Below, piece by piece: positions 5,062-6,803 of a DNA stretch of 6,803 bases. The DNA lies in contig JACKAP010000043.1 of the NCBI GenBank assembly GCA_020635015.1, positions 1-6,803 of the forward strand, read 5' to 3'. The notes beneath the pieces are model-generated. The model had not been told where the DNA came from and did not search any database. It worked only from the letters and a program-made list of their open reading frames with translations. How positions within the stretch are numbered: the stretch's first letter is position 1; each line of letters opens with the position of its first letter. The DNA comes from Calditrichia bacterium (GTDB lineage: Bacteria; Calditrichota; Calditrichia; RBG-13-44-9; J075). Both the position numbers and the translations under genes were made by a program.

Positions 5062-6795
5062 TTATTTGTTAAACGCGACCCGGAAGCCGACCCGCCCGTC
5101 GTCGATGGTCGGCTGGAGGTAGCCCCGGAAATAGGTCTGGACACCGAGCGGGTTGTTGTTCCAGGAACCTCCGCGGATGACTTTATCGGTCGCTTTTTCG
5201 CCGTTGACCGGATTATGTTGCGGCGACCAGTTATAGTAGCTCCGGTCGTACCAGTCAAGACACCACTCGCCGACATTCCCACTCATGTCGAAGAGCCCCA
5301 ACTGATTGGGTTTTTTAGTGGCCACCGGATGCGCGTGGCCGCCGGCATTTTCGAAATACCAGGCAAATGCTCCCAGTTGGGCCTCCTCATTGGTGCCGGC
5401 CCAACGCTCCTCTTTCCCCCGGCCGCGCGCTGCAAACTCCCATTCCGCCTCGCTGGGCAGCCGTCCCCCGACCCATTCGCAGAAAGCCCGCGCCCCGTAC
5501 CAGGTCACATTCACCACCGGATGATCCTGGAATGCGGGATTGGGGATGAATTTTTCATCCAGATGACGGATCACGCTGCCGGGAACGTCGAGGTTGATCC
5601 AGTAGCTGCCTCCCTCTTTGTGATTGTCCGCCTCATTGAGGAAAGCGGCATACTGCAGGTTGGTCACTACTGTTACGCTCAAATGGTAGTCGCGCAAGGT
5701 AACCCGGTGCGCTTTGCGGTCGCTCTCGAAAGCGGTTTTTTCACCCATCCAGAAAGTGCCCCCTTTGACGAACACTCGCTCCACCGCGACTGACCGGGGC
5801 TCCCGGATCACCCGGGTTTCTTTTCCCGAGGCCGGTTTCGCCTCCGGGACGGCGGGTTGAATCCGGGTGATCACCTCCCGGGTGTTCTTTTCCAGGCGCA
5901 GGGGTTTGCCGGTCAGGAGGGCTTTGAGCGCATCCACCGTCTGCGGCCGGTCCTTGATCGACACCGCCAGGCACTTGTCGATCGCCTGGAGCAGCCGCTC
6001 ACCGTAGCGGCCCTTGGCGGCCAACACCGCGGGAATCAGCGGATCCTGATCGCCGTCCAGGCCGAGACGGTCCGGCGCCTTGGGCGGCGCCTCCAGGGTG
6101 ATCGCCTTATACATGGTTGCTCCCAGGGCGTAGATATCGGTCCAGGGGCCCTGCTTGGTGCTGTCGGTCTGATACTGCTCGTAGGGGGCAAATCCTTCCG
6201 TCAGCACCAGCGTAAGGCTCTGGTTGCTGGCATGACCGATCGCATAGCGGGAGGCGCCGAAATCGATCAACATCGGCTCCCCGTCTTTCCACAGATAAAT
6301 ATTATCCGGCTTGATGTCGCGATGGAGGATATGCTTTTTATGCACCGCCTTCAACCCGCTGAGCACCGCAAAAACGATATCGAGCAGTTTTTTTTCCGGC
6401 AGCGGTTTCTGCTCCCGTTTGAGATATTCTCCCAGGCTTTCACCGGCCACATAATTCATCACGAAATAGGCGGTGCCGTTGGCCGGGAAAAAATTCAGAA
6501 TCTGGATGATGTTGGGATGCACGAACTGCGCCAGCGAGCGCGCCTCGCGCAGGAATCGCTCCACACCGACCGAATAGGATTCCCGAAAATCCTCCGACTT
6601 GGGGATCACGATGGTATTGTCCTCCCGCCAGGCAATCTCGATCGGAAAATATTCCTTGATGGCGACTTTGCGTTTCAGGTGGGTATCTTCCGCCAGGTAG
6701 GTAATACCGAATCCGCCCACACCGAGCACATTCTCAATCAGGTATTCGCGCAGTTTGGTACCAACCGGCAGGGCATATTTGGCGTATTCTGGCAT
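5062..6795 (-). CDS. Ser/Thr protein kinase fused to an FGE/SUMF1-fold (C-type-lectin-like) domain
   Basis: A 577-residue two-domain protein. Residues about 12-295 form a Hanks-type Ser/Thr kinase with every catalytic element visible: glycine loop GVGGFG (25-30), ATP lysine K47 in VAIK, helix-C E84, HRD loop 158-160 with K162 and N165, DFG 178-180, an APYE version of the APE motif (203-206) and R283. The activation segment has several Ser/Thr residues. A charged, proline-containing linker (about 296-336) leads to an FGE-sulfatase-fold domain (about 340-575), shown by GGTFWMG (345-351), GGRLPSEAEWEFAARG (443-458), GLFDMSGNVGEW (500-511), RGGSW (541-545) and GFRV (570-573). The two cysteines that FGE uses for copper and oxygen chemistry are absent (asparagine and valine in the equivalent stretch), so the domain is probably a binding or scaffold module. 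No signal peptide or membrane segment is seen, so the protein is likely cytosolic. This fusion is a known architecture in bacteria; substrates are unknown. ATG 6795 is the only sensible start inside the window, but the frame stays open to the edge, so an upstream start is possible. Confidence 0.93.
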   Translation of the reverse strand: MPEYAKYALPVGTKLREYLIENVLGVGGFGITYLAEDTHLKRKVAIKEYFPIEIAWREDNTIVIPKSEDFRESYSVGVERFLREARSLAQFVHPNIIQILNFFPANGTAYFVMNYVAGESLGEYLKREQKPLPEKKLLDIVFAVLSGLKAVHKKHILHRDIKPDNIYLWKDGEPMLIDFGASRYAIGHASNQSLTLVLTEGFAPYEQYQTDSTKQGPWTDIYALGATMYKAITLEAPPKAPDRLGLDGDQDPLIPAVLAAKGRYGERLLQAIDKCLAVSIKDRPQTVDALKALLTGKPLRLEKNTREVITRIQPAVPEAKPASGKETRVIREPRSVAVERVFVKGGTFWMGEKTAFESDRKAHRVTLRDYHLSVTVVTNLQYAAFLNEADNHKEGGSYWINLDVPGSVIRHLDEKFIPNPAFQDHPVVNVTWYGARAFCEWVGGRLPSEAEWEFAARGRGKEERWAGTNEEAQLGAFAWYFENAGGHAHPVATKKPNQLGLFDMSGNVGEWCLDWYDRSYYNWSPQHNPVNGEKATDKVIRGGSWNNNPLGVQTYFRGYLQPTIDDGRVGFRVAFNK

Positions 6796-6797
6796 GG

Positions 6798-6803
6798 CTC
6801 CTC
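6798..6803 (-). promoter_or_regulatory. Purine-rich Shine-Dalgarno-like site before the kinase gene
   Basis: GAGGAG on the minus strand ends only 2 nt before the ATG at 6795. The composition is good, but the spacing is shorter than the usual 5-9 nt. Either initiation is inefficient or the true start lies outside the window. The next in-frame GTG falls inside the kinase glycine-loop strand and cannot be the start. Confidence 0.35.

Noticed and set aside
5215..5793. Plus-strand 192-residue frame opposite the kinase-FGE gene, and the minus-strand frame 5004-5282
   Set aside because: Both are out-of-frame shadows of the strongly supported FGE-fold domain and show no independent motifs.

Overview
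The window holds five genes, all on the minus strand, packed head to tail. Reading from the right edge (position 6795) to the left, they are: a cytosolic Ser/Thr kinase fused to a formylglycine-generating-enzyme (FGE/SUMF1)-fold domain; a DUF62 S-adenosylmethionine hydrolase; a membrane-anchored YbbR-repeat protein; the tRNA t6A synthase subunit TsaD; and a large membrane protein with a von Willebrand A (VWA) domain. The plus strand carries long open frames, but they look like antisense shadows of these genes. I see no rRNA, tRNA, CRISPR array, transposase or phage gene.

The sequence suggests a Gram-negative bacterium of moderate GC (mid-50s percent, judged by eye). The kinase-FGE fusion, the YbbR protein and a VWA protein of the ~700-residue, three-membrane-segment type together fit the Bacteroidota/Chlorobi/Calditrichota/KSB1 (FCB) assemblage best. 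That assignment rests on gene content only and is low confidence.

The four left-hand genes (4958 down to 41) look like one transcription unit. DUF62 and ybbR overlap by 4 nt (ATGA), ybbR and tsaD are 21 nt apart, and tsaD and the VWA gene overlap by 4 nt (ATGA). The kinase gene is separated from them by a 103-nt spacer (4959-5061). That spacer holds a 9-bp inverted repeat whose promoter-distal arm runs into a T tract and abuts the DUF62 start codon. It could be the kinase terminator, an attenuator, or a structure that masks the DUF62 ribosome-binding site.

The products do not form an obvious single pathway. TsaD is a housekeeping tRNA-modification enzyme, DUF62 acts on SAM, and YbbR and the VWA protein are envelope proteins. 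The most interesting signals are: (1) the FGE-fold domain lacks both catalytic cysteines and ends in a segment resembling the C-type-lectin variable regions targeted by diversity-generating retroelements; (2) an A_AAA_AAC slippery heptamer in the last codons of tsaD, in register to read into the VWA frame after a -1 shift; (3) the inverted repeat before DUF62; and (4) a heptanucleotide repeat array (minus-strand consensus AGGRDRA) directly after the VWA stop codon, running off the window edge. No complete undescribed system can be claimed from this window alone.
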